From the NCBI GenBank assembly GCA_017545665.1, contig JAFWKQ010000039.1:1-64000 (forward strand): 64,000 nucleotides of DNA. Reading direction: 5' to 3'. The stretch is from Atopobiaceae bacterium. GTDB taxonomy: Bacteria; Actinomycetota; Coriobacteriia; Coriobacteriales; Atopobiaceae. How positions within the stretch are numbered: position 1 is the stretch's first letter; each line of letters starts with the position of its first letter. Of the stretch, positions 25,202-33,237 are shown piece after piece. A model generated the notes under the pieces. It searched no databases, was not told the DNA's origin, and saw nothing but the letters and a program-made list of their open reading frames with translations. Position numbers and translations under genes: made by a program.

Positions 25202-26203
25202 ATGTTTGAAGACTCGCCCCTCATAGATCCGCTCCCCAATGTTCCATTGAACCAGTTTCCCCAAAGCGACGAGCTTCCCGAGGGATGCAAAGTGCTCGAT
25301 GGTCTTGTTGACAACGGCCTTTGCCAAGTGGAGTACCGCGAGGCAACCTACGTGGTGCGCGACACGCCATCTGGCCCCGTTGCGCGCAAACTCTACGTAC
25401 TCGTGCCGTCGCCTGCCGATCCGCTTGTGGCACGCTATCCCGAAGGCGGCTATCCCTGCGTGGTGTTTTGTCAGGGCTCCGCTTGGCACGAGCAACACCT
25501 CTACAATCACTTTGCCGATCACGTGTGGCTCGCGCAGCGAGGCTACGTTGTGGCGAGCGTGCAGTATCGCGAGAGCGACATCGCGCCCTTCCCGGCGCAG
25601 ATGCAGGACTTCAAGACGGCCATCCGCTATTTACGCCTGCACGCGGACGAGCTTTGCCTCGACCCCGAGCGCATAGGGGCATGGGGCGACTCGTCGGGCG
25701 CTCACACGGTTCTTTTGGCTGCCTATACGGCCACAGGCCCCACAACAACCACGGCAGAGGGCACCGTGGTTGAGCTGGATACGCCCACCTACGCCGGCAC
25801 GAGCGCCGAGGTTCGCTGTGTGGTGGACTGGTATGGCCCCACCGTATTCGACCAAATGAACCGCTATCCCAGCGCACAGGACCACACGGCGCCAACGAGC
25901 CCTGAGGGCTTTGTGCTAGGCAAGCGCGACGTGTTGGGCCATCCGGACTGGGTGGCGGCCGCAAGCCCCATCTCGTACGTCATGCCCCTCGACAACTTGG
26001 TCTTGCCGCCAACCCTCATCATGCATGGCGACCGCGATCAGCTGGTGAGCTTCAATCAGTCGGTACGTCTGTACCGAGCCCTGCGCGATGCCGGGCAGAA
26101 CGTAACGTTTTACAAGGTCGCAGGCGCCAATCACGGACGCGCGGGCTTCCGTTGCGCCAGAGCGCTTGAGGTGGTTGAGCAGTTCTTACGCGCTTATCTG
26201 TAA
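25202..26203 (+). CDS. alpha/beta hydrolase (BD-FAE/acetylesterase-like)
   Basis: 333-residue cytoplasmic esterase. VVFCQGSAW corresponds to the oxyanion-hole strand. GAWGDSSGAHTVLLA contains the catalytic serine in GDSSG, the acid is in MHGDRDQLV, and the histidine is in AGANHGRAGF. It resembles esterase/lipase proteins related to acetylxylan and hormone-sensitive lipases. The start at ATG 25202 follows GGAAGGATGCGCC. It is divergent from the AAA-CYTH gene. The native substrate is unknown. Confidence 0.85.
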   Translation: MFEDSPLIDPLPNVPLNQFPQSDELPEGCKVLDGLVDNGLCQVEYREATYVVRDTPSGPVARKLYVLVPSPADPLVARYPEGGYPCVVFCQGSAWHEQHLYNHFADHVWLAQRGYVVASVQYRESDIAPFPAQMQDFKTAIRYLRLHADELCLDPERIGAWGDSSGAHTVLLAAYTATGPTTTTAEGTVVELDTPTYAGTSAEVRCVVDWYGPTVFDQMNRYPSAQDHTAPTSPEGFVLGKRDVLGHPDWVAAASPISYVMPLDNLVLPPTLIMHGDRDQLVSFNQSVRLYRALRDAGQNVTFYKVAGANHGRAGFRCARALEVVEQFLRAYL

Positions 26204-26211
26204 CAGACCAG

Positions 26212-26307
26212 AAAAGCTGACAAGGGGACATGACAAGGGGACAGGTCACTTGTCAGCTTTTCTTCCTCTGCATGACAAGGGGACAGGTCACTTGTCAGCT
26301 TTTCTTC
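26212..26307. repeat. GACAAGGGGACAGGTCACTTGTC palindromes, tandem copies 5 and 6 plus a half copy
   Basis: A left half copy (GCTGACAAGGGGACA) is fused to a full copy, which is followed by a second full copy. Each full copy ends in CAGCTTTTCTTCCTC. The junctions read CATGACAAGG, as in the arrays near 51.7 and 53.9 kb, which points to expansion by a repeated unit. Confidence 0.85.
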
Positions 26308-26331
26308 CTCAAGCGGTGGGCCCATCGTTGC

Positions 26332-27867
26332 CTATTCCCTTACTTGGGCGCCCATTTCCTTGAGTTCAGCCTTTCGTGCATACATACGCTGGTCCGCTCG
26401 ATGGAACGCAACGAAGAGCCGCTCGTCTTTCGGCTCAAGGTCTGCCATGCCCGCCGCAACTACAACCTCTCCGCCCTCCATGTTCTTCTCGACGCGTTGA
26501 TTGAGGTAGTTAAGCAGTTCGTTGCGGCGTTCGAAGTCTTCGTCACGCACCAGAACGGCGAACTCATCCCCTCCAACCCTAAATACCGGACTGCTGGCAT
26601 ACACCTCGCAAATGAGCTTATAGGCCGATCGTATGTACTCGTCGCCCTCCGCATGCCCGCGAGTGTCGTTTATGTGCTTAAGCCCGTTGACGTCGCACAC
26701 AACCACGGCAAGACTGAGGGCCTTGCCCTGCGCAATCGCCTCGTCTATGACGGCCTCTTCTTCGGTGTATGCATATTTGCTCTTCGCTCCCGTGAGCGCG
26801 TCCTTATAGGCGATCTGCTTAACCTCGCCAAGTTCCTGCTCGCTCTTTTGAGCGCGCTCGCCCGCGTTCCTTGTGTTCTGCCGCTCGATTGCGAGCATGG
26901 CCGCAGACGTCTTACGCGTCCTCGCAATAATAGCCCCAAAGTATATGAGCAACGCAGCGGCCGTTACCAGGATCTGGATGTTACTGCGCACAGCCATCTC
27001 GTCGCCGATGCTGCGCACCTGGCTTTGAATCATATCGTCGGCAACAAGCACCGTTAGCATCCAGTTCGTATCGGGAATCGGCGAGTAGTAGAGCGTCTGA
27101 CGGACACCGTTGTAGCTAAACTCGACTCCACCTTGTCTTCCCTCGTAAAAGTCCTTTTGAAGCGCGTCCCAAGTGTTAGCGTCAAGACTGCCACGCATCG
27201 CCTCCAAAAGGTTCTCGTCTGCCACAAAGGGCCCAAAGTCCAGTTCGGTGAGGTTCTCGCCATTGCCATAGTAAAGCCCAAAGAACGTTTTGCCCTCGTC
27301 CGAATCGAGCGCAAGGCCAGCAACGATGCTTTCGATGTCTACCTGCACAAAGCATGCCTTTAGCTCTTTTCCCATAAAGGACAAGCCCGACACGGGTATT
27401 GCCAAGCATACCTGCTTGCTGGCGCCATACAGGTCGGTTGCGCTCACAACCTCGCCACGCTGCAACATGCCGCCCGAAAGGAAGTCGTACCTGCTTCCGC
27501 CGCTATAGGTGGCATACCTTGTGTAGACCACGTCATCCTCATCGACAATCGCAAACCTGCCAGTACCGTAGGCCGTCTCGACCTTTGCAAGAAACTTACG
27601 CAGCGTCTCCTGCGAGGTGAGGTCGTGCGGGTCAATAATCTGGAGCGCACGGTGCATTTGATCGAATTCCTCGTCGATGGCCGCAGATACCATTTGCGAC
27701 CGACGCCCGGCAAACTCCTGCAAATAGAACTCGGTGACCTTGTTGGCGGCGTCGTTTGCGGCCGAGCGCGCGCCGTTGGTTACCCACATTGTGGTGATGC
27801 CAACAATCGCCGTAACGAGCAACGCTCCGATAATAATTTGAGTGGAAAACGATGGCGCTCTTCGCAT
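26332..27867 (-). CDS. membrane diguanylate cyclase with extracellular Cache-type sensor
   Basis: 511-residue sensor enzyme that would make cyclic di-GMP. A first membrane helix (IIIGALLVTAIVGITTMWV) is followed by a long extracellular region of double-Cache type (FAIVDEDDVVYTRY, YYSPIPDTNWMLTVLV). A second helix lies near residue 310, then a coiled coil and the GGDEF domain with RVGGDEFAVL intact at about residue 430. It is 12 bp downstream of a periplasmic sugar-binding-type protein gene, implying joint expression. The only c-di-GMP phosphodiesterase in the window is a decayed EAL gene at 5755. Confidence 0.9.
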   Translation of the reverse strand: MRRAPSFSTQIIIGALLVTAIVGITTMWVTNGARSAANDAANKVTEFYLQEFAGRRSQMVSAAIDEEFDQMHRALQIIDPHDLTSQETLRKFLAKVETAYGTGRFAIVDEDDVVYTRYATYSGGSRYDFLSGGMLQRGEVVSATDLYGASKQVCLAIPVSGLSFMGKELKACFVQVDIESIVAGLALDSDEGKTFFGLYYGNGENLTELDFGPFVADENLLEAMRGSLDANTWDALQKDFYEGRQGGVEFSYNGVRQTLYYSPIPDTNWMLTVLVADDMIQSQVRSIGDEMAVRSNIQILVTAAALLIYFGAIIARTRKTSAAMLAIERQNTRNAGERAQKSEQELGEVKQIAYKDALTGAKSKYAYTEEEAVIDEAIAQGKALSLAVVVCDVNGLKHINDTRGHAEGDEYIRSAYKLICEVYASSPVFRVGGDEFAVLVRDEDFERRNELLNYLNQRVEKNMEGGEVVVAAGMADLEPKDERLFVAFHRADQRMYARKAELKEMGAQVRE

Positions 27868-27879
27868 GGCCGCATCGCC

Positions 27880-29001
27880 CTACCTTAGCTCGCCATACAA
27901 CATGCCAAGCATGTCGGACGCATCGTCTTGGTAAATAATGGTTGTTTTCTCGTCCGCCGCCTCGGGATACAGCTTGCCCGGCCTCTCGCCATCGGCAATC
28001 TTTACGGCAGTTTGGATGGTGTCGAAACCAATCGAATAGCAGTCCTGTACACCCAGGCAATATATAACGCCATCGCGCAAATAGCGCAAGGCCTCGCGGT
28101 CGTGGTCCATGCCAACGATGGCAACGTTTCGATGCGCACTAGCAACCGCGCGGGCCGCGCCCACAGGATTGCTCATGTTGCAGCAGACAATACCTGCCAG
28201 GTCCTTGTACTTGTTCAAAAACTCATCAGTGAGCTCACGTGCGTGGTTTACGGAGTCGTGGTCGTATGCCACATCCACGACTTCCATGTTTTCGTATTTG
28301 GCAATGGTATCTTGTACGCCTCGTGCGCGATCCTCATGGCAAGGCGCACCCTCGGTACCCACCAGAATTGCAACCTTACCTTTGTAGCCCAGCTTTTTGC
28401 AGAGCGCCTCGGCAAGTAGGGCGCCATCCTCGTAGTTGTGGGTGTTCCCCACATAGGCAATCCGCTTGCAACCCTTGGCCGCGTCGGAGCTCGAAAAGGT
28501 CATGACCTTCTTGCCCTCGGCCACAAGCTCGTCTATAACGGGAGTAATAACTGCCTCGTCCGCCACATCCACGCCAATTACGTCGTATGGCCCTTTGGCA
28601 GCCTGCAAGAGTCGCTGCCTTTGGTCCTCTGCAGACGGCTCCGTAGGCGCAAGGTACTCATAGGTAACCGTAATGCCCTTTTCCAGGTATTGGCGTTGAG
28701 CGTCTTCCATACCCAGCGCCACCGCATCCCACCAGGGATGCACGATTTTGTAGGTGAGGTAGAAGTTGTAGTGGTTCTTCTTCGGGGCATAGCCATCGAG
28801 CTCGTGCTCGAAGTCCACAGCAGAGTTTGCGGCCTTTTCGGCGGGCGCGTCCTGCGGAGTGCTATTGGTATCCGCAATCGCAGACGAGACGCCACCGCGT
28901 TGAAAAACCACAAGCAGGACAACGGCTGCCATAAGGCCAGCGAGGACGCGCACCGCTACGCCGTTCCGCAGCAAGTTTTTTCCGCCTCCTCGACCGTGCA
29001 T
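27880..29001 (-). CDS. periplasmic-type sugar-binding protein (Peripla_BP_4), membrane anchored
   Basis: 373 residues with an N-terminal hydrophobic anchor (VLAGLMAAVVLLVVF) but no lipobox cysteine. The rest is a RbsB/LacI-type binding protein: YLTYKIVHPWWDAVALGMEDA, VIGVDVADEAVITPVIDE, VAILVGTEGAPCHEDRARG and VAIVGMDHDREALRYLRDG. No ABC ATPase or permease adjoins it. Instead it sits 12 bp before a Cache-GGDEF gene, so it probably presents a ligand to that sensor, as LuxP does for LuxQ. The ligand is unknown. GGGAGGCTCTC precedes ATG 29001. Confidence 0.87.
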   Translation of the reverse strand: MHGRGGGKNLLRNGVAVRVLAGLMAAVVLLVVFQRGGVSSAIADTNSTPQDAPAEKAANSAVDFEHELDGYAPKKNHYNFYLTYKIVHPWWDAVALGMEDAQRQYLEKGITVTYEYLAPTEPSAEDQRQRLLQAAKGPYDVIGVDVADEAVITPVIDELVAEGKKVMTFSSSDAAKGCKRIAYVGNTHNYEDGALLAEALCKKLGYKGKVAILVGTEGAPCHEDRARGVQDTIAKYENMEVVDVAYDHDSVNHARELTDEFLNKYKDLAGIVCCNMSNPVGAARAVASAHRNVAIVGMDHDREALRYLRDGVIYCLGVQDCYSIGFDTIQTAVKIADGERPGKLYPEAADEKTTIIYQDDASDMLGMLYGELR

Positions 29002-29086
29002 GAGAGCCTCCCGCCCTTATCGATTATTCGATAATTCATAGACTATCACTTTGGCGCCGCGCCTGCACAGCGATGCGACCCGAACG

Positions 29087-29638
29087 CTACATCCCCGCCA
29101 CCACGCGACCAAAGTCGAATGCGAACCCGGGAAAGATATTTGATGGCACGGGATCGGAGAAGGCATACGCTTGCACAACGGACTCGGAGTCGAACACGTA
29201 TGCCAGGACCCGCTTCTGCTGGGGGTCGCAAACCCAGTATTCGCGCACACCAGCCTCCCTATAGAGATTGAGCTTGGACACGTAGTCCATGCCGGGATTG
29301 GAAGGCAATACGACCTCGGCAACGAAGTCTGGCGCGCCCTCGCAACCACGCTCCGAAAGCTTGCTGTGGTCGCAGATCACCGATACGTCCGGTTCCACAA
29401 ACGTGGTGTCGTCGGCAAAGAGGTTTACGGCAAACGGCGCAGGGTAGACCTCACACGCACCGTCGTGCGCCTCGATGTGGTTGGTTAGCTGCGTGGTTAG
29501 CGCGGAAACTATTTTTTGGTGCACGCGGCTTGGCGACGCCAGGTCCCACAGTTCGCCGTCAATCAGCTCTGCGCGCACACCGTCGGGCAGGTTCCAATAG
29601 TCATTGGCGGCATGGGGCTCGTCCTTAGGCAATGGCAT
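29087..29638 (-). CDS. Uma2 family (DUF820) putative endonuclease
   Basis: 183 residues of the Uma2 restriction-like fold: RAELIDGELWDLASPSRVHQ, FVEPDVSVICD, GAPDFVAEVVLPSNPGMDYVSKLNLYREAGVREYWVCD and a conserved C-terminus. The E..PD...E.(x)..K pattern of PDDEXK enzymes is present (EPDVSVI, VAEVV, K). These proteins are common in cyanobacteria and scattered elsewhere, and their role is unproven. It stands alone upstream of the sugar-binding protein gene. Confidence 0.85.
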   Translation of the reverse strand: MPLPKDEPHAANDYWNLPDGVRAELIDGELWDLASPSRVHQKIVSALTTQLTNHIEAHDGACEVYPAPFAVNLFADDTTFVEPDVSVICDHSKLSERGCEGAPDFVAEVVLPSNPGMDYVSKLNLYREAGVREYWVCDPQQKRVLAYVFDSESVVQAYAFSDPVPSNIFPGFAFDFGRVVAGM

Positions 29639-29754
29639 ATGTACCCCCTTTGTCGTGCGGCAGCGTTTTGCATACGTTTAGTATACCCCGCCAGCTACAC
29701 CAACAGCTTTGGCAAAGGACGGCCTGCGCGAAGATGCGCGCGGCAACGCCCTCA

Positions 29755-30324
29755 CTACGAAGGCCGGACGCTCAGCCATCTTTCGAGCCATCGCATATCG
29801 TCCGACGCATCTTGCGTGGCAGGGGTCCCCTTGGCAAGTCCCAATCGTATGAGTTCCAACATCTGAAGAGGAGTTCGCGCGTCTATTGACGCGTGCGCCA
29901 GCAGCTTTCGGTCGTTCGTAACCAGATAATTCGCATGTGCCCGCTCGCAGGCAGCCATTACGAGGTCGTCCTCAAAGTCGTTATGCAGATCCCGGAGCTT
30001 CCCCATAAGATAAAGGTCGCTCGAGTCCATGGGAACGGCCGTTGCAAGCTCACGCATCTCGTTCACGCACTCCCACGCAAGGCGCTTGACGGCAATGGCG
30101 GCAGACTCGTTTAGGCGACCCTGCTCTCGCAGCCATCGTTTGTTGTCAATAGCCACGCGCTGATACACGTCGAGCGCCGAATGTGCGGCAAACGCAAGAG
30201 AAAGCTGGCGATTGCATGCTTCGCGCATCAAATCGCACGCCATCGCTCGCTCAGGACGATGTGGTAGATAGAGATCCAGCCATACGTTGGTGTCAACCAA
30301 GAGAATGGGTGGATTATGCGTCAT
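29755..30324 (-). CDS. PIN domain toxin (VapC-like)
   Basis: 189-residue PIN-domain ribonuclease candidate. The first acidic residue is in LLVDTNVWLDLYL. FEDDLVMAACERAHANYLVTNDRKL supplies the central acidic residues and the ND pair. The gene starts inside the upstream RHH-like gene (11-bp overlap), the usual arrangement for a toxin-antitoxin pair. Confidence 0.85.
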   Translation of the reverse strand: MTHNPPILLVDTNVWLDLYLPHRPERAMACDLMREACNRQLSLAFAAHSALDVYQRVAIDNKRWLREQGRLNESAAIAVKRLAWECVNEMRELATAVPMDSSDLYLMGKLRDLHNDFEDDLVMAACERAHANYLVTNDRKLLAHASIDARTPLQMLELIRLGLAKGTPATQDASDDMRWLERWLSVRPS

Positions 30325-30703
30325 GCCATACCATCCTCTCGTGCTCGCGTTCGGCTAGCTCTTCCACAAGGAGACTTTCAAACGCTTCGTCCGAGAGAGG
30401 GGCATAGGTTGTCGCGTCAAGACCGCATGCTTGCTCGAAGGCTTCCTGGCGCAAATCTATGCGCTCTATGAGCAGATCACCCTGCCGTAGCCCATCGTTC
30501 GTTGGGCACTCCTGTGGTGACGGACTTTTTACAAGCGCCTCCATAATTTGATCGAACGCCTCTGTACCCAGGGCGAGTTTTGCCCAAATGGCACGTACCA
30601 GTTGCGTAGGCGTAACACTTACCCGTTCGAGCGTGGCATCTCCAGCCCTTTTGGTCTCCGCCAGCATACGTATGTTTACTTGAGCCATTGTCGACGTGCT
30701 CAT
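30314..30703 (-). CDS. antitoxin, RelB/DinJ-like ribbon-helix-helix
   Basis: 129 residues. The N-terminus (MAQVNIRMLAETKRAGD, then SVTPTQLVRAIWAKLA) matches a ribbon-helix-helix DNA-binding domain of the RelB/DinJ type, with an acidic C-terminal tail that would wrap the toxin. AGAAGGAGGCG precedes the start. A second ATG six codons later (MAQVNIRM) is also possible. It probably represses its own operon. Confidence 0.75.
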   Translation of the reverse strand: MSTSTMAQVNIRMLAETKRAGDATLERVSVTPTQLVRAIWAKLALGTEAFDQIMEALVKSPSPQECPTNDGLRQGDLLIERIDLRQEAFEQACGLDATTYAPLSDEAFESLLVEELAEREHERMVWHDA

Positions 30704-30800
30704 AAGTAACGCCTCCTTCTATAGATAGCTCATGCTAGCAATGTTTGTATAACCATTCAATCTAGCAGATGTTTGTGTTACGGGTGTGCCGTGAGGACGG

Positions 30801-30897
30801 GGGGCGCTGACACACAAAGTCGGTGGTGTCGCGGGGACGTTGACACACCGCCCCTGGCACAACCGTGTCACGGGGGCGTTGACACCCCCCTGACACC
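30801..30897. repeat. three GGGGNCGTTGACAC repeats and a hairpin
   Basis: Copies at 30801-30814, 30833-30847 and 30873-30885 share GGGG(A)CG(T/C)TGACAC. The last lies in a stem formed by GTGTCACGGGGG and CCCCCCTGACAC (about 30865-30897), just after the end of the AAA ATPase gene on the minus strand. Confidence 0.55.
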
Positions 30898-30902
30898 GTG
30901 GT

Positions 30903-32273
30903 TCACCATGTTGGTGGTTGGGCAACCACCCCATCCAGCGAACCCCTCGAGAGCTCTTTCGCCACCAAGGGGAGCATGTACAGGGGAAGGTATCGGACCG
31001 GCTTCCCCTCTCGATTCTCTTCAGAGACATTTCCCTCGCAGAGCACGTAGGCGCGCGGAATGCCGTACTCCTCGGAGCGGAGCAGGTTGTTGAGGGCGAC
31101 GTGACGCCGATAGGCTTTGCCCGACTTCACCTCGACGGGGAGGACGGCGCCCGATGACTCGCCCATGAAGTCGATTTCGCCGAGCCTCGTGTGGTGGTAG
31201 TAGTGCAGCGGGACCTTCCACATGGCCAGCTCCTGCGCCACAACGTTCTCGTAGACCCCACCGAAGTTCACGCTCCGCTCCCCAGCGAGAGCTGCGAGCG
31301 CAACGTCCGTATGGTACTGGGACATGAGCATCCCCACGTCGGAGAAGTACAGCTTGAAGCGGTTCTGCTCTTCGCTGCGTTCGAGCATGGGACGGGGGTC
31401 CCTTACGCAGGTCGTCTTGAGCGCGGCGCAGGCTCCGGTCAGCCATGCGAAATCGTTGGCATAGCGTGCGAACTTGGCGTCCGCCTTGATTTGCTTGAGG
31501 ACGAACCGCTTGTTCTCCTTATCCAGCTGGGCAGGAAGCGAGTCGTAGATGGCCCTCACCTGCAGCGACCTGTCGCGTGCATGCTTGGCGATGTCGTCCC
31601 GGTAGAGCGTGACGAGCCCCTCCTGGGTCTGGCGTGCCGCCCCAAGGTCGAACCCGTGGTCCAGGTAGCTCTGTACGGCACGGGGCATGCCCCCGATGAC
31701 CACATAGAGCCTGAACACGCGAAGCAGTCGCTGGTGGACCTGCTCCCCCACGGGGATGGCGTGCTCATAGCATTCCTCGAGCGTCTCCCACACACTCGCG
31801 GGCACGCCTAGCGCGTCGCAAAACTCGTGGAAGCCAAGCGGGTACATGCGCTCCTCTCTCAGAAATCCCACGGGAAAGGACTTGACGTGCGAGAGCTCAA
31901 CTCCCAGCATCGACCCGCTCATCACGAGGGGGAAGCGCCCATCCTGCACGAGGTACTTGGAAAGTGTGACGAGGTTCTGCGCCTCTTGTACCTCGTCGAG
32001 GAAGACGAGCGTCTGACCTGGAACGGCCGTCTTCCCTGAGGCGAGCGTAAGCGCCTCCAGGACCTGCCGTGCGCTCGTTGCCGCCGCGAGGGTGCTTGCA
32101 AGCTGGAAGTCCTCTATGAAGTCGACCTTGATGTAGGACGGGTACTCGCGCCTCGCGAACTCCTCGATGAGGTACGTCTTCCCAATCTGTCGCGCCCCGT
32201 CCACGAGGAGCGCGCTACCCTGGCCCTCGCGCATCCACGAGGCCAGCATCCCGTATGCCGTACGCTCAAGCAT
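30903..32273 (-). CDS. AAA_14/DUF4143 ATPase (intact copy)
   Basis: 456-residue predicted ATPase of the AAA_14 plus DUF4143 family. Walker A is DGARQIGKTYL, Walker B is LVFLDEVQEAQ, and a sensor-like segment reads PLVMSGSMLG. The DUF4143 half follows, with the nuclease-like strand GEIDFMGESSGAVLPVEVKSG. ATG 32273 follows CAGGAGGTGCAC. These ATPases are abundant in anaerobic bacteria and have no settled function; mobile or selfish behaviour has been suggested from their distribution. Three direct repeats spaced 33 bp lie just upstream. Confidence 0.88.
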   Translation of the reverse strand: MLERTAYGMLASWMREGQGSALLVDGARQIGKTYLIEEFARREYPSYIKVDFIEDFQLASTLAAATSARQVLEALTLASGKTAVPGQTLVFLDEVQEAQNLVTLSKYLVQDGRFPLVMSGSMLGVELSHVKSFPVGFLREERMYPLGFHEFCDALGVPASVWETLEECYEHAIPVGEQVHQRLLRVFRLYVVIGGMPRAVQSYLDHGFDLGAARQTQEGLVTLYRDDIAKHARDRSLQVRAIYDSLPAQLDKENKRFVLKQIKADAKFARYANDFAWLTGACAALKTTCVRDPRPMLERSEEQNRFKLYFSDVGMLMSQYHTDVALAALAGERSVNFGGVYENVVAQELAMWKVPLHYYHHTRLGEIDFMGESSGAVLPVEVKSGKAYRRHVALNNLLRSEEYGIPRAYVLCEGNVSEENREGKPVRYLPLYMLPLVAKELSRGSLDGVVAQPPTW

Positions 32274-32287
32274 GTGCACCTCCTGCT

Positions 32288-32370
32288 TGCCGCTAACACA
32301 ACACCATAATAGGGTGAATATGCCGCTAACACAACACAATTAGTGGTCGATTTTGCCGCTAACACAACAC
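32288..32370. repeat. three TGCCGCTAACACAACAC direct repeats, 33-bp spacing
   Basis: Identical 17-bp copies occur at 32288-32304, 32321-32337 and 32354-32370. Start-to-start spacing is exactly 33 bp, about three helical turns. The first lies 15 bp before the ATPase start codon. The remaining sequence to 32528 contains nothing else I can name. The array looks like a protein-binding iteron or operator set. Confidence 0.8.
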
Positions 32371-32528
32371 AAGAGAAATCCGCGAGCCCTTGTGCACACG
32401 GTGTCTGTAGACTCGGCGCATGCGGGTGTCGTTGCGCAATCAGATGTGGGCTCTAACATGAAGGCGTTTGCCCGCCAGAGAACGCGACGGAGATTGCCGA
32501 CCTGGTCTTAGGGTTGCCGCACACGAGT

Positions 32529-33230
32529 CTATAGCTCCTCCAGTGCCTCCGCGGGAATCCGATGCTCGTTGATGCTGTTCTGTATGACTCTGCCGTCCCT
32601 CATTGCGATGTTTTGCCGCATCATCTGCGGAATCACCTGGTTGTGCGTCACCATAAGTATGGTGGTTCCAAAGGTTGCGTTGATCTTTTCCAGCAGGATG
32701 AGCGTATCCTTAGCCGTCGTCGAGTCCAGGGCACCCGTCGGCTCGTCGCAGAGCAGCAACCGCGGGTTCTTAGCAAGCGCTCGTGCAATCGCCACGCGTT
32801 GCTGCTGTCCGCCGGAGAGCTGACTGGGAAACTTCTTCTCGATTCCGACAAGTCCAAGCTGGTCGAGCAACACCGCATAGTCTATGGGCTCGTCGGTCAG
32901 TCGCTCGGCCACACGGATGTTGTCACGCACGTTAAGGTCGGCCAGCAGGTTAAAGAACTGGAAGACATAGCCGATGTTCTCGCGTCTATATCGCTCGCGC
33001 TCCTGCTTGCCCAGACCCTTGAGGGACTTGCCATCAATCCGCACGTCACCTTCGTCGATGACCTCAAGCGCACCTATGCAGTTGAGGAGCGTGGACTTGC
33101 CACAACCAGACGACCCAACGATGGAGGCCATCGTGCCCCGCTCCATGGTAAGGTCCACGCCTCGCAGAACCTCCTGGCGCCCCTCTCCCGTTCCGTAGCT
33201 CTTCCTGAGGCCCGTCACTTCCAGATACAT
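32529..33230 (-). CDS. MacB/LolD-type ABC transporter ATPase
   Basis: 233-residue ATPase for a FtsX-like permease. Walker A is GSSGCGKST, signature LSGGQQQRVAIARALAK, Walker B LLLCDEPTGALD, and the switch region MVTHN. The type exports peptides or lipids, or acts mechanically, rather than importing solutes. It lies 7 bp downstream of the permease gene in a two-gene operon. No adjacent two-component or peptide-export partner is visible. Confidence 0.92.
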   Translation of the reverse strand: MYLEVTGLRKSYGTGEGRQEVLRGVDLTMERGTMASIVGSSGCGKSTLLNCIGALEVIDEGDVRIDGKSLKGLGKQERERYRRENIGYVFQFFNLLADLNVRDNIRVAERLTDEPIDYAVLLDQLGLVGIEKKFPSQLSGGQQQRVAIARALAKNPRLLLCDEPTGALDSTTAKDTLILLEKINATFGTTILMVTHNQVIPQMMRQNIAMRDGRVIQNSINEHRIPAEALEEL

Positions 33231-33237
33231 GACCTTA

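Noticed and set aside
32288-32370. CRISPR array at the TGCCGCTAACACAACAC repeats
   Set aside because: Repeats are only 17 bp with 16-bp gaps and three copies, closer to iterons or operators than to CRISPR.
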